This document shows, piece by piece, positions 1-9,010 of a DNA stretch of 14,728 nucleotides. Below the pieces are notes generated by a model that saw only the letters and a program-made list of their open reading frames with translations, was not told the DNA's origin and ran no database searches. Position numbers and translations under genes: made by a program. Position 1 is the first letter of the stretch. Every line of letters starts with the position of its first letter. This stretch comes from M3007 sp046316495 (GTDB taxonomy: Bacteria > Bacteroidota > Bacteroidia > Chitinophagales > Saprospiraceae), in NCBI GenBank assembly GCA_046316495.1, contig JBKDAM010000170.1, positions 1 through 14,728 on the forward strand, given 5' to 3'.

Positions 1-3000
1 CCTCCCCATACCAATACCATATCTACTCCATTGATACCGCTCTCCGTTTGGAAATCAATCGGCGCATCCGTCGTCATCTCATCTCCCCGAAGGTCGTTGT
101 CAAACCACACATAGTTACCTGCTTTGGTCACAGGAATGTAGTAGTCTTCCACTTCTCCACCTACGGACAAGCCCGCTGAACCCAGTCCGGGCTGGCAGTG
201 AATCCGGAAACGAGCCCGCGCAGCACCGCCTGCAAACGTCGCATCTGCTGGTACTTTGAAGCACAAGTCGCGCACCACATTCGTGCCCGTTTGAAGCGCT
301 ACATCTGTCAGTGCCTGCTCCCCAGCGTCAAACTGACCGTTGCCATTGTAATCTACCCACGCGCTCAGGTACGTATTGTTGGTACGAACCAAGCCAGGCA
401 GGTCGATCGCCGTGTACGTTACCCGTACGCAAGCCTCGTAATCCGGTACCAATGGGGTGATGAACTGTACCCCGCTCTCATCGTCCGCTCCAGTACCCTG
501 GATCCGGCTTGAAGGCGTAAAGTCATCTCCACTTGACCACATCCCTGCTGTCCCTGCTGGGTCGATCGTCGCATTCCGCTCCGCATCTACTCCAGCACCC
601 AGGTATTTTCCAGGTTGCATCACGTGTTGGGCACCGCTGTCGTTCGGTGTATCATCCGTTACATACGTATCCGGCAAGTCACCAAAGTCAACCGATACAA
701 AGCCAAAGTCAATCGACTCATTTGTCTGGTTATCCGGGAATGTACCCAGGTTACCAGGAGCGTTATCGCCCAAGCCATTCTCACCGGTAGGCAGACCGGT
801 TGCGCTCACAATCGTGAACGGTGCCGTCATCGTCATCGTGAGATCGCTTGTCACAATACCATCGCTGTCCGTGTAGCCGCCATTCGTCTGGTTGCCCGTA
901 TTGTCCAGTGTAGGAGTCATATCACTCGGCGTCAGAGCCACCACTTTATACGTACCTGGAATCAAACCACAGAAATTGTATTCTCCTACCAGGTTGCCGT
1001 TGGTTACCGCTGAAAGGGTCGTCGTTACATACGTCGCGTTATCACCTGTTGTGTTGATATCGCCGTCTGCACCTGCCCATACCAGCTGAACCGTCACACC
1101 TCCAATACCAGGTTCCGTGCCGTCCTGCTGACCATCGCGGTCATAGTCTTCCCATACCATATTACCAACCTTCGATACATTCAGCTTGTAGTCTTCTACT
1201 TCACCACCAATTGCACGCCCCTTGGGAGTTAGACCACCGAGAGGGGAAATACGGAAGCGTGAGAAAACCTCTCCAGTTGAAAGGTCAGCAGAGGAGGGGA
1301 CCCAAAAATGGTAGAGCATATTAATACCTCCACCGATTGGAACAACGCCCTGATTGAAAAAGATTAATTGCTCACCAAGATCAAGTAGGTCACCATCTTG
1401 GTTAAAGTCAATCCAGGCTTCAAGAATCGCGGGACTGCCAGTAGTATTGGTTGCAGTGATGGCAACACTGGCAGAATCACCAGGTATAAGAGGTGTAATG
1501 AATCGGACGCCATCTTCATCATTCCCCGTGCTTATACAGCTCCCCTTTACCAGATTACTCAGCTGATAATCGTCCCCTCCAATCATCATACCCGCCATTG
1601 ATTCTGATTGGCCATCTAATTCACCATCCACACAAAAACCAAGCAATAAATGGGGTGTGAGTATATGATTTGCCCCATCTTCTATGATGTCAGTTCCATA
1701 CCCAAGAGGAAGGTCACCGTAATCCAATGCGAAGTACCCAGCATCCCAGCTATAGTCATTTTGACCTGAAAAAACTACAAACCATGAAGTCATACCAGAT
1801 AAAGGATCTACATCTGAATCTAATTGCGAGCCTGCTGCAACTGCATTCAGCGGGGATGAGGAGTACGGCGCTGGGGGCAAAAAGGTAAGTTTATATTCTC
1901 CTGGAGGCAAGTGTTCAAATAAATATCCACCCAATGAGTCTGAAATGACCACCTCTGATAACACAAGCCCGGCACTCGAGATTCCAGTTAACGAAACTTC
2001 GACACCTGATATACCAGGCTCGCCACTATCCTGCTGCCCATTTCCGTTATAATCTTCCCAAACTAAATTGCCCAAACTGGACAATTGATAAAATCCAGCA
2101 TCGATTGAATCAAGGGTGTCACCACTCAATACCAGCAACTGATCAGTCATACCCATTAAAGAAATATCTGAATCCAGGCGATCATCACTACCTTGATTAG
2201 TGAGTGTTGGAAGAAAGGTAGAATCAGGGGCTTCAAAGCTTAACTTATAAGTTCCTGGAACGAGATCACCGAACATATACATGCCTGAGGTATCCGAATA
2301 TACAGTAGTATCAACTGTATTTCCAAAAATATCAACACCTTGGAGCATAATAAGAGCACCGCTTATTCCAGGCTCATTCATTTCTTGAAGTCCGTTACCA
2401 TTCAAATCATGCCAAACCAAATTGCCCACCTTGGATTTAACAAATAATCCAGCGTCCAACTTATCATGCTTTTCACCACTGAATAAAAACGCGGTGGGCA
2501 TGCTGTACCCCCACTCAGAAACATCACTATCAAGCCCCAAATTAGCTCCGACTCCTTTCCGAGTAAAACAATACCTACTGCTATCAGGGTTCCGGACCAA
2601 AACAGAGTAAGAGCCAGGAGCCAAATTAGCAAAAAGATAAAACCCGGAAGTATCAGTTAGCTGTGGAACAACCATGTTTCCCGATAAATCAACAAGCACC
2701 GGCAGCCCTAAGCTATCTAATAAAACAACCTCAACTTGCGGGATTCCTGGCTCTCCAACCTCCTGTAAACCATTGGCATTTAGATCCTCCCAGATAAAAT
2801 CTCCTACGCAAACTCCCTCAAAGAAACCTGCATCAAAATCGAGGTTGTTCTCACCTGAAACCAACTCCTCCCAAATTGTCATTCCACCCATGGATGGATC
2901 TGCATCACTATCAAAACCTTCAGGCACACCAACACTATTCAAAGGAGAAAAAAACAAGTTAGAAGCAGGGTTAAAAGTCAATTTATAGCTGCCTGGAAAT

Positions 3001-3164
3001 AAACTATCAAATAAATACACCCCTTGGGCATCGCTAAACTGGACCTGTACAATCGTATCTCCCAGATTCGTCACTCCGTTAAGTACTACCTCAATACCCT
3101 CAAGACCCGGTTCGTTTATTTCCTGAATTCCGTTCGCATTAAGATCAGACCATACAAAATTTCC
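1..3164 (-). repeat. SdrD-B / GEVED module array in the giant protein
   Basis: Six SdrD-B-type repeats start with G-N/D-x-V/I-W-x-D at residues 1842, 1962, 2088, 2206, 2508 and 2857. Five carry the D-x-N/D-x-N/D-G-x-Q-x-x-x-E-P-G-I/L pattern typical of Ca2+-stabilised B-type repeats. The sixth is divergent and truncated by the window edge. Between repeats 4 and 5, and again between 5 and 6, lies a GEVED block. Each begins D-Y/F-G-D-L-P (residues 2322 and 2667), contains an EF-hand-like loop (DFNQDGDLLDLGEQ and DYNGNGQFDAGEQ) and ends GGEVEDY. The distance from GGEVEDY to the next GN-x-VW is 14 residues both times. The higher-order unit is therefore about 300-350 residues. Calcium binding is inferred from the Asp/Asn pattern. 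Confidence 0.8.
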
Positions 3165-6100
3165 AATCGAAGAATATCCACACCCAACCAATGGGATATT
3201 GTTAAACAATACATCATCACTTGACGAACGATAATAAAAGGCAGAATAATATGGATTATCAGAAGCTGAGAAATTATCCAAAAAAAGTCCGTTGGAAGAC
3301 ATAGAGCCAAGCGTATCGTATATCCCGTCATCCGTTGTAAAATAGGTTCCAGAAGAGGGTGGAACAGTAGCCAGCATGAATCCAACCGGTGGAATAATTT
3401 GAAGAGAGTAAGTTCCTATTCCCTGAGAAAAAACCCCAGAATAATAACCATCTGCTCCATCTTCCAACAAGGGAACAGTCCCCAATGGACCCGTGATTAT
3501 GACCAACCCTCCGGGAATAATTTGACCGGTTTCCGTACAATAAAAATACCCATCTAGCTCAGCATCCATTATTCCATTAGAACAAGGCTCAGGCGCCTCT
3601 AACTCGATCGGCCCAAAGGAACAATCTGCATTTGCAGAGTCTATCACCGTAACGGTAAGGGCACCCAAACTTATCGGATAACTACCCCAAAAGCCACTAC
3701 CTATTCCGTATTGAAAAGGTCCTAATGTATCTGTACTACCAGCTTGAGTTGCCCATAAATAATAGGACGTACCTACTCCTACTCCTTGTGGATTCGCCTG
3801 GATACTGAAATAATCATCTGCCATTGAAGCAGTTCCATTATTTGAACACTCTAATTCAAGCCCTGCACTAAGCAAAACACAAGAAGGCTCCTCACATAAC
3901 TCAACGTTAAGAAACGCTTGCTCCAACGTTGAGCAACCATACTGATCAGTAACTAACAATTCATACGTTTTGGTACCAAACCCAAACAAAAAAACCTCTG
4001 GATCTGCAATGTTCAAATTAGAAAGAGATCCATCATTGGGGCTCCAAACATAAACAAGACTATCCGAAGGAGTTATCAACGGCATGAAATGCACCGAATC
4101 AATACCCATACATACCGTTAGGGGAGCAATTTCAATAATAGGGGCCATATTAGGCAAAACTTCCACACTCACCTCCTGAGAAGCAGTGCAACCATTAACA
4201 CTTGTTACCAATAACTGATAGATCAAGGAAGCACTTAACCCAGAGACAATCGGATTGCTAATTTGTGAATTGGACAATCCTGTTTCCGGACTCCAACTGT
4301 ACTGATAACCAACGACCGGATCAATACCAATAGGAATACTGGCATTTTGACAAATCGATCTTGAAGGTATATTCTCCCAATTCACTTCGTTTACCGTAAC
4401 CCGAATACCATTGCTACTACTGCAATTCCCCTCCGTTTTGGTCAGCACCAAATAAAAAACACCTGCCCCTGACACCAAAGGATCAAATAAAGGAGCGGGA
4501 TCTTGGCTATTCGACAAGGCGTGAACACCAGTACCAGTCCAAAGATAACTTATTCCATTCGCAATTAGATTGGAAGTACTCCCAATGGAGATGGGATCAT
4601 CCATTTCACAAACCACCTGATCTCCCCCTGCATTTGGTGCTGTAATAGTGGGCACAATTAATTGAGTTGCTTGATAGGTGCACCCACTACTATTTTCAAC
4701 TCGAAGGGTGAAAAGGGTAGGAGCTATCGGTGGCGGCTGCTTGGTAATTGGCAGTTGGACAGTTGGATCTAATAGCCATTGACTAGGCTCCCATTGATAG
4801 GAATAACCTAGCGGAACCCCCGCTCCTAATTGTACAGCACCCGATCCAGGGCAAAAACTAATTGCAGGGAGAGAAAAGGGAGGAATAAAGGAGCCAACCG
4901 TAACATCAACCGTATCTGTAGAAATACAACTTCCGTTTACACTGGTCACAGTTAACACAAAGGCCTGATTGGTAGCTACCAATACCTCTGGTTGTGGGTC
5001 GGTGTATCCTGTGCCGTTCTGCCAATTTGCTGAATTAGGCGACCACGAAACTACTGCACCGGGATAAGTAGACTGCCCCCCAAGTAAAAGATTCCCATTA
5101 TCACAAACCAGTAAATCTGGGCCCGCATCCGCAATAACACTAAGTGAATTTACAATAACAGTATCATACACAAAACACCCTGACCGAGTATCCGTTACCT
5201 TGACATTATAAATTGTCGTAACAGGAACCATTACCGTAGGCATTGAACTGTTAGTGCTGCTTAGACCGGATGAGGGCCACCAATGATAACTATAATCCGC
5301 AACCGGCAAAGACCCAATTGTTACAGGTGTCATCGAACAAACAGAAGTATCCACCGCCTCAAAAATGGGTAAAGACCAATCTGGATGATTCACCGAAATA
5401 TCATAATGGCAACTGAACGTGGGATTCTCAGGACTACTAAGCGTCACCCTAAATGTACGGGGCAAATTATCCGTCAGCTGAACCTCAGGACCTGTAAACA
5501 TATTTAACCCGCCCGGCGCCCCACTGATTACAGACCAGCTATATACCAAAGTGGAAATGGTCGGACTAGCCAATCCGATCGCCCTTAGCTTAACCGCTCC
5601 AGGGTAATTTAAAGAAAAACTCGGGCACCCAAAAGGTGCATCGACTGAAACATACACATTACATAAACATGCAGGAGGTACAACTACCTGATCAACGCAG
5701 GTCACATTGTTGTATCGAACCCTTAATTCATACTCTGTATCTTCCCCAATAGAAGCACTAACCGTTGTCTGAGGGGTATTGGTTGGACCTGTAATCACGC
5801 CGGGGCCATAAAGCTTCACCCACTCATACTCCTCCGAGATAGAAAGGGTTCGATCTCCAAAACCAACTATCCTTGGCCCACATCCATCCACCCAGGCATT
5901 TGCCTCTATTACATGAGCAAGAACCTCATCCACAAAATAGCACCCCTCTTTTTGGGCCGTAACATAGTACCGTATGGGGTCGGGTATTGGCAAGGACAAA
6001 CTACCTGGAGTAAAAACGGGCTGAGCAACTTTATTATCTGGTAAATAGTTTCCAGGTGCCCAAGTATAAGAAAACCCTGACTCTGATGGAGTACCCATAG

Positions 6101-8687
6101 TAGCCGTCCCCCCAATACAAATGGTGACATCCGGACCACCAAAATTGGAAATCACCGGTGGAGAAATTGGTTGAACAAATATCGTATCCGTTGTCAAACA
6201 GGTTCCTCCTCCCGTTATCGGAATTTCTAACTGCAGCACATAAGTGGTACTGGCAGAAACCGCAGCAGCAGGCTGAGGGCACGTTACACAAGAAAGCCCA
6301 CTCGCCGGAGCCCATAAAAAAGAACTACCGGTAGGTGCTGGACCTAAATTCCCTCCAATAACTACAGGAACTCCTGCACAAACGCTGGCAGTTAATGGCC
6401 CCGCCTCTGCTCTCCATACCTGCACCAATGCCTGATCGAGTTGCTTGCAGCCATTCCCGTCCGTCACAACCAATGTAAACACGCTAGACTGGTTTGGGCT
6501 CACTTCAGGATCTTCAATGTCTTGAACCCCCATGTCCCAATCGTATAAGTAGGGCGCAAGACCTCCTGTCACATTTGCTTCTATAGCCACCGTCTGACCT
6601 GGACAGGTATGGTAAATCCCTCCCGCGCTTACTACAGGAGCCGTAAAATTGTTAACACTGACAACAGAAATCGAACTGACACTAATTGTATCATTTCCAC
6701 AATCAACTGACTCCATAGCAAGTCGTCTGAAATACGTAGTTACTACTGTTGGCTGAGGAGTATAGTGCCTATAAATTCCGCCCGGAATATCCACCCAGGG
6801 TCCTCCAGAACTCAAAGAGTACTGCCATTGGTAACGCGCCTCCAAATCTGGTTGTGTGGTCGCTTGACCGTCAATAAAAATTGTACTCAGGTCACCCCCT
6901 TCCACCAATATCTTATCCCCCCGAATCACCCCTACAACTCCGTTCATACAAACAGTTTGATTGCTTGGAACTATACTGTCTACCAATGGAGGGTTAAAGG
7001 AAGAACATAAATTAATTTTTGTAATACCTAAAGACCCCTGGTATGGATTGGCCGAAATAGTAGTCACAGGGTAAGATCCCGGACTAGAGTACGTCTGTAC
7101 CCCCGCATAAAGCTGATCATTTTCAATTTCTAAAACGGCATCAATATTTTCCCCACTCCACGTGCCTGTAGCTGCCGATTGAATGCGGCAGGTTGAAAAG
7201 TCAAGATTGCCCGACGGATTTATTCTCCCAAAAACTGGACCTCTTACACCCTGAGGAACACTCCCATCCGTAACCGGAAAATTTACGCTACTGCTCTCAA
7301 TTACAAAATATAAAGCACCACCGACAACCTTTATTACAGAGGCTCCAGAGCTAAAATAGGTCATATCATCTCCACTGCCTCCCAAATAACTGGAGTATAT
7401 TGTCCCCCCTTCACTATCGATTTTTTTGAAATAAACATCCTTTAACCCGCTAGGATTACTTCCGTTGGTGGTTGTTAACACCTGACTACCATCCCTAGTC
7501 CCCATTACATACAGTTCTCCATCACTGTACGCTGAGCGGACTCCATTCAGATTCAGAAAACTCTGATAGACTAATTGACCGCCTAAACTAACTTTTATAG
7601 CGACATGATCACCAGAAGGAATTAATATAGAGCCATCGGTACTAGAGTAGGGGCTATTTACCCTTGTACCAAATAATACTACCGCCCCATCCGCTCCCAG
7701 ATATAAGTCGATCATTCCAACATTGGAATCATGGGCATAAATTCGATTGGCAAACTCAATGCCCCCACCAGCATCCATTTTGGTCAAAAATAAGTTATTA
7801 CCAGAGCCAACCACAACACTTCCATCCGTTACAGGCCAATCCGGCAACGAGCTTGTTGATTTCTCAACTACCAAAAAAATATCCCCATCTTGGGTGTTAA
7901 CACTTCCCTTTGCTGCCGAATAACTACCTGCAGGACCAACATACGCCAGTTGGGAAACCTGGTTAGAGTTCGACACTCCCAACAACACAATATCCGCCAT
8001 CCCAGATCCGCTGAACTTCGTACTGTTGTTAGTTACAGGAAGATCCTCCGACGTCGCCCCCATTAAAACATAAAGCACCCCAGCATCGAACGTCATATCG
8101 AGCAATCGCTCCGACCCGCTACCCCCAAACAAACCACCATATTCTATATTACCATCTAATGCACTTAATTTACAGTACAACAAGTCGGCATCCCCTTGTA
8201 AAACAGTTCCATTTGTTACGTTCAATACAGCGTATGTAGATTCTAATTGATTTACCGTGCCTACTAAATAAAGATAATCTCCATCCACATGGAATTGACA
8301 GTCATCTAAACCGTTGAGAATCCTGGCAAACACTACATTACACTGTCCATCAAATTTTGCGATGAAGTAGTCCTCTGCCCCAACTACTTCCGACCCATCC
8401 GTAGAGGGGAAAAAGGAGGTCGCAAGGGTCTTCCCTAATACATAGGTCGATCCGTTCAAAACCTTCCAAGAATGAATTTCCTGCGTTAGATTAGAGCCCA
8501 AAGACGATTCACCCCCAAAAAGAGTAGAACAATCAATACTTACCCCCAATTGTGCATTTAGCCGAAAGAGAGCAAATAATAATAGAATTAGCAAGTTATA
8601 CCTTTTCCTCAAAAAAGAAGACCATGGAATGAGCCACTCCATAGCTTTCAAATGAAAAATGAAACTCAGTGTTCTAAAAGATTCCAT
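1..8687 (-). CDS. Giant multidomain secreted surface protein (propeller, Ig-like array, SdrD-B and GEVED modules), C-terminus cut by window edge
   Basis: A single open frame of 2,895 codons without a stop, continuing past the left edge. Probable role, inferred: cell-surface or released adhesin/matrix protein. Residues 1-46 form a signal peptide: basic FLRKRY at 25-30, then a hydrophobic LLILLLFALF core, with cleavage likely after LNAQ (46). ATG at 8687 was taken as start; the in-frame ATG at 8642 (Met16) gives a more normal signal peptide and may be the true one. Next come eight propeller-like repeats (about 47-560), an Ig-like linker (about 565-680), about eleven Ig/PKD-like repeats (684-1597), a carboxypeptidase-regulatory-like segment (about 1700-1835), and SdrD-B repeats beginning at residues 1842, 1962, 2088, 2206, 2508 and 2857. 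GGEVEDY motifs lie at 2494 and 2843. A T9SS or CHU_C-type C-terminal domain is expected beyond the edge but is not visible. Base composition shifts sharply near 1190. Domain identities are firm in type; the ligand is unknown. Confidence 0.9.
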   Translation of the reverse strand, partial: MESFRTLSFIFHLKAMEWLIPWSSFLRKRYNLLILLLFALFRLNAQLGVSIDCSTLFGGESSLGSNLTQEIHSWKVLNGSTYVLGKTLATSFFPSTDGSEVVGAEDYFIAKFDGQCNVVFARILNGLDDCQFHVDGDYLYLVGTVNQLESTYAVLNVTNGTVLQGDADLLYCKLSALDGNIEYGGLFGGSGSERLLDMTFDAGVLYVLMGATSEDLPVTNNSTKFSGSGMADIVLLGVSNSNQVSQLAYVGPAGSYSAAKGSVNTQDGDIFLVVEKSTSSLPDWPVTDGSVVVGSGNNLFLTKMDAGGGIEFANRIYAHDSNVGMIDLYLGADGAVVLFGTRVNSPYSSTDGSILIPSGDHVAIKVSLGGQLVYQSFLNLNGVRSAYSDGELYVMGTRDGSQVLTTTNGSNPSGLKDVYFKKIDSEGGTIYSSYLGGSGDDMTYFSSGASVIKVVGGALYFVIESSSVNFPVTDGSVPQGVRGPVFGRINPSGNLDFSTCRIQSAATGTWSGENIDAVLEIENDQLYAGVQTYSSPGSYPVTTISANPYQGSLGITKINLCSSFNPPLVDSIVPSNQTVCMNGVVGVIRGDKILVEGGDLSTIFIDGQATTQPDLEARYQWQYSLSSGGPWVDIPGGIYRHYTPQPTVVTTYFRRLAMESVDCGNDTISVSSISVVSVNNFTAPVVSAGGIYHTCPGQTVAIEANVTGGLAPYLYDWDMGVQDIEDPEVSPNQSSVFTLVVTDGNGCKQLDQALVQVWRAEAGPLTASVCAGVPVVIGGNLGPAPTGSSFLWAPASGLSCVTCPQPAAAVSASTTYVLQLEIPITGGGTCLTTDTIFVQPISPPVISNFGGPDVTICIGGTATMGTPSESGFSYTWAPGNYLPDNKVAQPVFTPGSLSLPIPDPIRYYVTAQKEGCYFVDEVLAHVIEANAWVDGCGPRIVGFGDRTLSISEEYEWVKLYGPGVITGPTNTPQTTVSASIGEDTEYELRVRYNNVTCVDQVVVPPACLCNVYVSVDAPFGCPSFSLNYPGAVKLRAIGLASPTISTLVYSWSVISGAPGGLNMFTGPEVQLTDNLPRTFRVTLSSPENPTFSCHYDISVNHPDWSLPIFEAVDTSVCSMTPVTIGSLPVADYSYHWWPSSGLSSTNSSMPTVMVPVTTIYNVKVTDTRSGCFVYDTVIVNSLSVIADAGPDLLVCDNGNLLLGGQSTYPGAVVSWSPNSANWQNGTGYTDPQPEVLVATNQAFVLTVTSVNGSCISTDTVDVTVGSFIPPFSLPAISFCPGSGAVQLGAGVPLGYSYQWEPSQWLLDPTVQLPITKQPPPIAPTLFTLRVENSSGCTYQATQLIVPTITAPNAGGDQVVCEMDDPISIGSTSNLIANGISYLWTGTGVHALSNSQDPAPLFDPLVSGAGVFYLVLTKTEGNCSSSNGIRVTVNEVNWENIPSRSICQNASIPIGIDPVVGYQYSWSPETGLSNSQISNPIVSGLSASLIYQLLVTSVNGCTASQEVSVEVLPNMAPIIEIAPLTVCMGIDSVHFMPLITPSDSLVYVWSPNDGSLSNLNIADPEVFLFGFGTKTYELLVTDQYGCSTLEQAFLNVELCEEPSCVLLSAGLELECSNNGTASMADDYFSIQANPQGVGVGTSYYLWATQAGSTDTLGPFQYGIGSGFWGSYPISLGALTVTVIDSANADCSFGPIELEAPEPCSNGIMDAELDGYFYCTETGQIIPGGLVIITGPLGTVPLLEDGADGYYSGVFSQGIGTYSLQIIPPVGFMLATVPPSSGTYFTTDDGIYDTLGSMSSNGLFLDNFSASDNPYYSAFYYRSSSDDVLFNNIPLVGCGYSSIGNFVWSDLNANGIQEINEPGLEGIEVVLNGVTNLGDTIVQVQFSDAQGVYLFDSLFPGSYKLTFNPASNLFFSPLNSVGVPEGFDSDADPSMGGMTIWEELVSGENNLDFDAGFFEGVCVGDFIWEDLNANGLQEVGEPGIPQVEVVLLDSLGLPVLVDLSGNMVVPQLTDTSGFYLFANLAPGSYSVLVRNPDSSRYCFTRKGVGANLGLDSDVSEWGYSMPTAFLFSGEKHDKLDAGLFVKSKVGNLVWHDLNGNGLQEMNEPGISGALIMLQGVDIFGNTVDTTVYSDTSGMYMFGDLVPGTYKLSFEAPDSTFLPTLTNQGSDDRLDSDISLMGMTDQLLVLSGDTLDSIDAGFYQLSSLGNLVWEDYNGNGQQDSGEPGISGVEVSLTGISSAGLVLSEVVISDSLGGYLFEHLPPGEYKLTFLPPAPYSSSPLNAVAAGSQLDSDVDPLSGMTSWFVVFSGQNDYSWDAGYFALDYGDLPLGYGTDIIEDGANHILTPHLLLGFCVDGELDGQSESMAGMMIGGDDYQLSNLVKGSCISTGNDEDGVRFITPLIPGDSASVAITATNTTGSPAILEAWIDFNQDGDLLDLGEQLIFFNQGVVPIGGGINMLYHFWVPSSADLSTGEVFSRFRISPLGGLTPKGRAIGGEVEDYKLNVSKVGNMVWEDYDRDGQQDGTEPGIGGVTVQLVWAGADGDINTTGDNATYVTTTLSAVTNGNLVGEYNFCGLIPGTYKVVALTPSDMTPTLDNTGNQTNGGYTDSDGIVTSDLTMTMTAPFTIVSATGLPTGENGLGDNAPGNLGTFPDNQTNESIDFGFVSVDFGDLPDTYVTDDTPNDSGAQHVMQPGKYLGAGVDAERNATIDPAGTAGMWSSGDDFTPSSRIQGTGADDESGVQFITPLVPDYEACVRVTYTAIDLPGLVRTNNTYLSAWVDYNGNGQFDAGEQALTDVALQTGTNVVRDLCFKVPADATFAGGAARARFRIHCQPGLGSAGLSVGGEVEDYYIPVTKAGNYVWFDNDLRGDEMTTDAPIDFQTESGINGVDMVLVWG
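3897..6638 (-). repeat. About eleven tandem Ig/PKD-like repeats in the giant protein
   Basis: Residues 684-1597 hold about eleven degenerate repeats averaging 83 residues. The unit is recognisable as V-C-x-G...I-G, then Y-x-W-x-P-x-x-G-L, then a P-rich T-x-x-Y-x-L-x-V-T strand, ending G-C-x-x-x-D-x-V-x-V-x-V. Clear copies include VCSMTPVTIG with YSYHWWPSSGLSS, ICQNASIPIG with YQYSWSPETGLS, and VCMGIDSVHF with LVYVWSPND. The paired Cys per unit (VC near the start, GC near the end) fits an intradomain disulfide, as expected for an extracellular protein. The copies near residues 950-1080 (GCGPRIVGFG and the CNVYVSVDAP unit) are the most divergent. This type of array is common in large Bacteroidota surface proteins, where it acts as a stalk. 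Confidence 0.75.
7011..8550 (-). repeat. Eight propeller-like repeats (SBBP-type) in the giant protein
   Basis: Residues about 47-560 hold eight divergent copies of a unit of roughly 64 residues. Each has an aromatic/Leu-P-x-T-D-G-S-like strand followed by a hydrophobic xxKxxxxG strand. Examples are FFPSTDGSE (residue 92 on), LPVTNNS, WPVTDGSVVVG, SSTDGSILI, LTTTNGSN, FPVTDGSVPQG and YPVTTISANP (about residue 537). Several are followed by G-G-S-G-D/S-D/E, as in YLGGSGDDM and LFGGSGSER. This matches the known SBBP beta-propeller repeat pattern (LGGSGDD...GNxYVxGxTxSxxFPVT). An eight-bladed propeller, or seven blades plus a partial one, is inferred. It is likely a binding platform exposed at the N-terminus. 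Confidence 0.65.
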
Positions 8688-8779
8688 ACGTTTAAAGATG
8701 TAGATTAGGTAGGTTAGATTTAGACTTTGTTCCTCCAATAGGAACCACCCGACAAAGGTGATATTCCCGACCGCCACCC

Positions 8780-8787
8780 TATCTTTG
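8780..8787 (+). promoter_or_regulatory. Candidate Bacteroidota -7 element TATCTTTG
   Basis: TATCTTTG matches the Bacteroidota sigma-factor -7 consensus TAnnTTTG exactly. No clear TTTG -33 element sits 19-20 bases upstream. It would start a transcript near 8794, about 330 bases before the DUF1801 start codon. It is therefore either a distal promoter with a long leader, a small-RNA promoter, or a chance match. Confidence 0.3.
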
Positions 8788-9002
8788 TATTCACGGCAAG
8801 TTTCTTTGGATTAGTGGCAATCTTCCCCAATAACCCACTCAATAGCGCTCTAATCCTAATACCTAACATGGCCAAATCAGCCAACTGCATTATACCTAAA
8901 CATCATCAATAACCAGTTATACCCTTCATCCAGGAAGCATTACCAAGAAAAAATTAACCTCTTGTCAGAGCGTAAAACGAGAGTCAAATCCCTTACATTC
9001 TC

Positions 9003-9010
9003 TACCTTTG
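9003..9010 (+). promoter_or_regulatory. Candidate -7 element TACCTTTG for the DUF1801 gene
   Basis: TACCTTTG matches TAnnTTTG and lies about 114 bases before the ATG at 9124, pointing toward it. Expected initiation is near 9016, giving a leader of about 108 bases. A -33 TTTG is not evident at the usual distance, so this rests on the -7 box alone. Confidence 0.35.

Noticed and set aside
198..1566. Several plus-strand open frames of 60-139 codons opposite the giant gene
   Set aside because: They lie wholly antisense to a continuous minus-strand frame with clear SdrD-B and GEVED domains, and their translations show no family features. They arise from the GC-rich antisense composition.
1..3164. 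CRISPR-like or DNA-level tandem repeat
   Set aside because: The periodicity is at protein level (SdrD-B and GEVED modules); copies are divergent in DNA and in one open frame.
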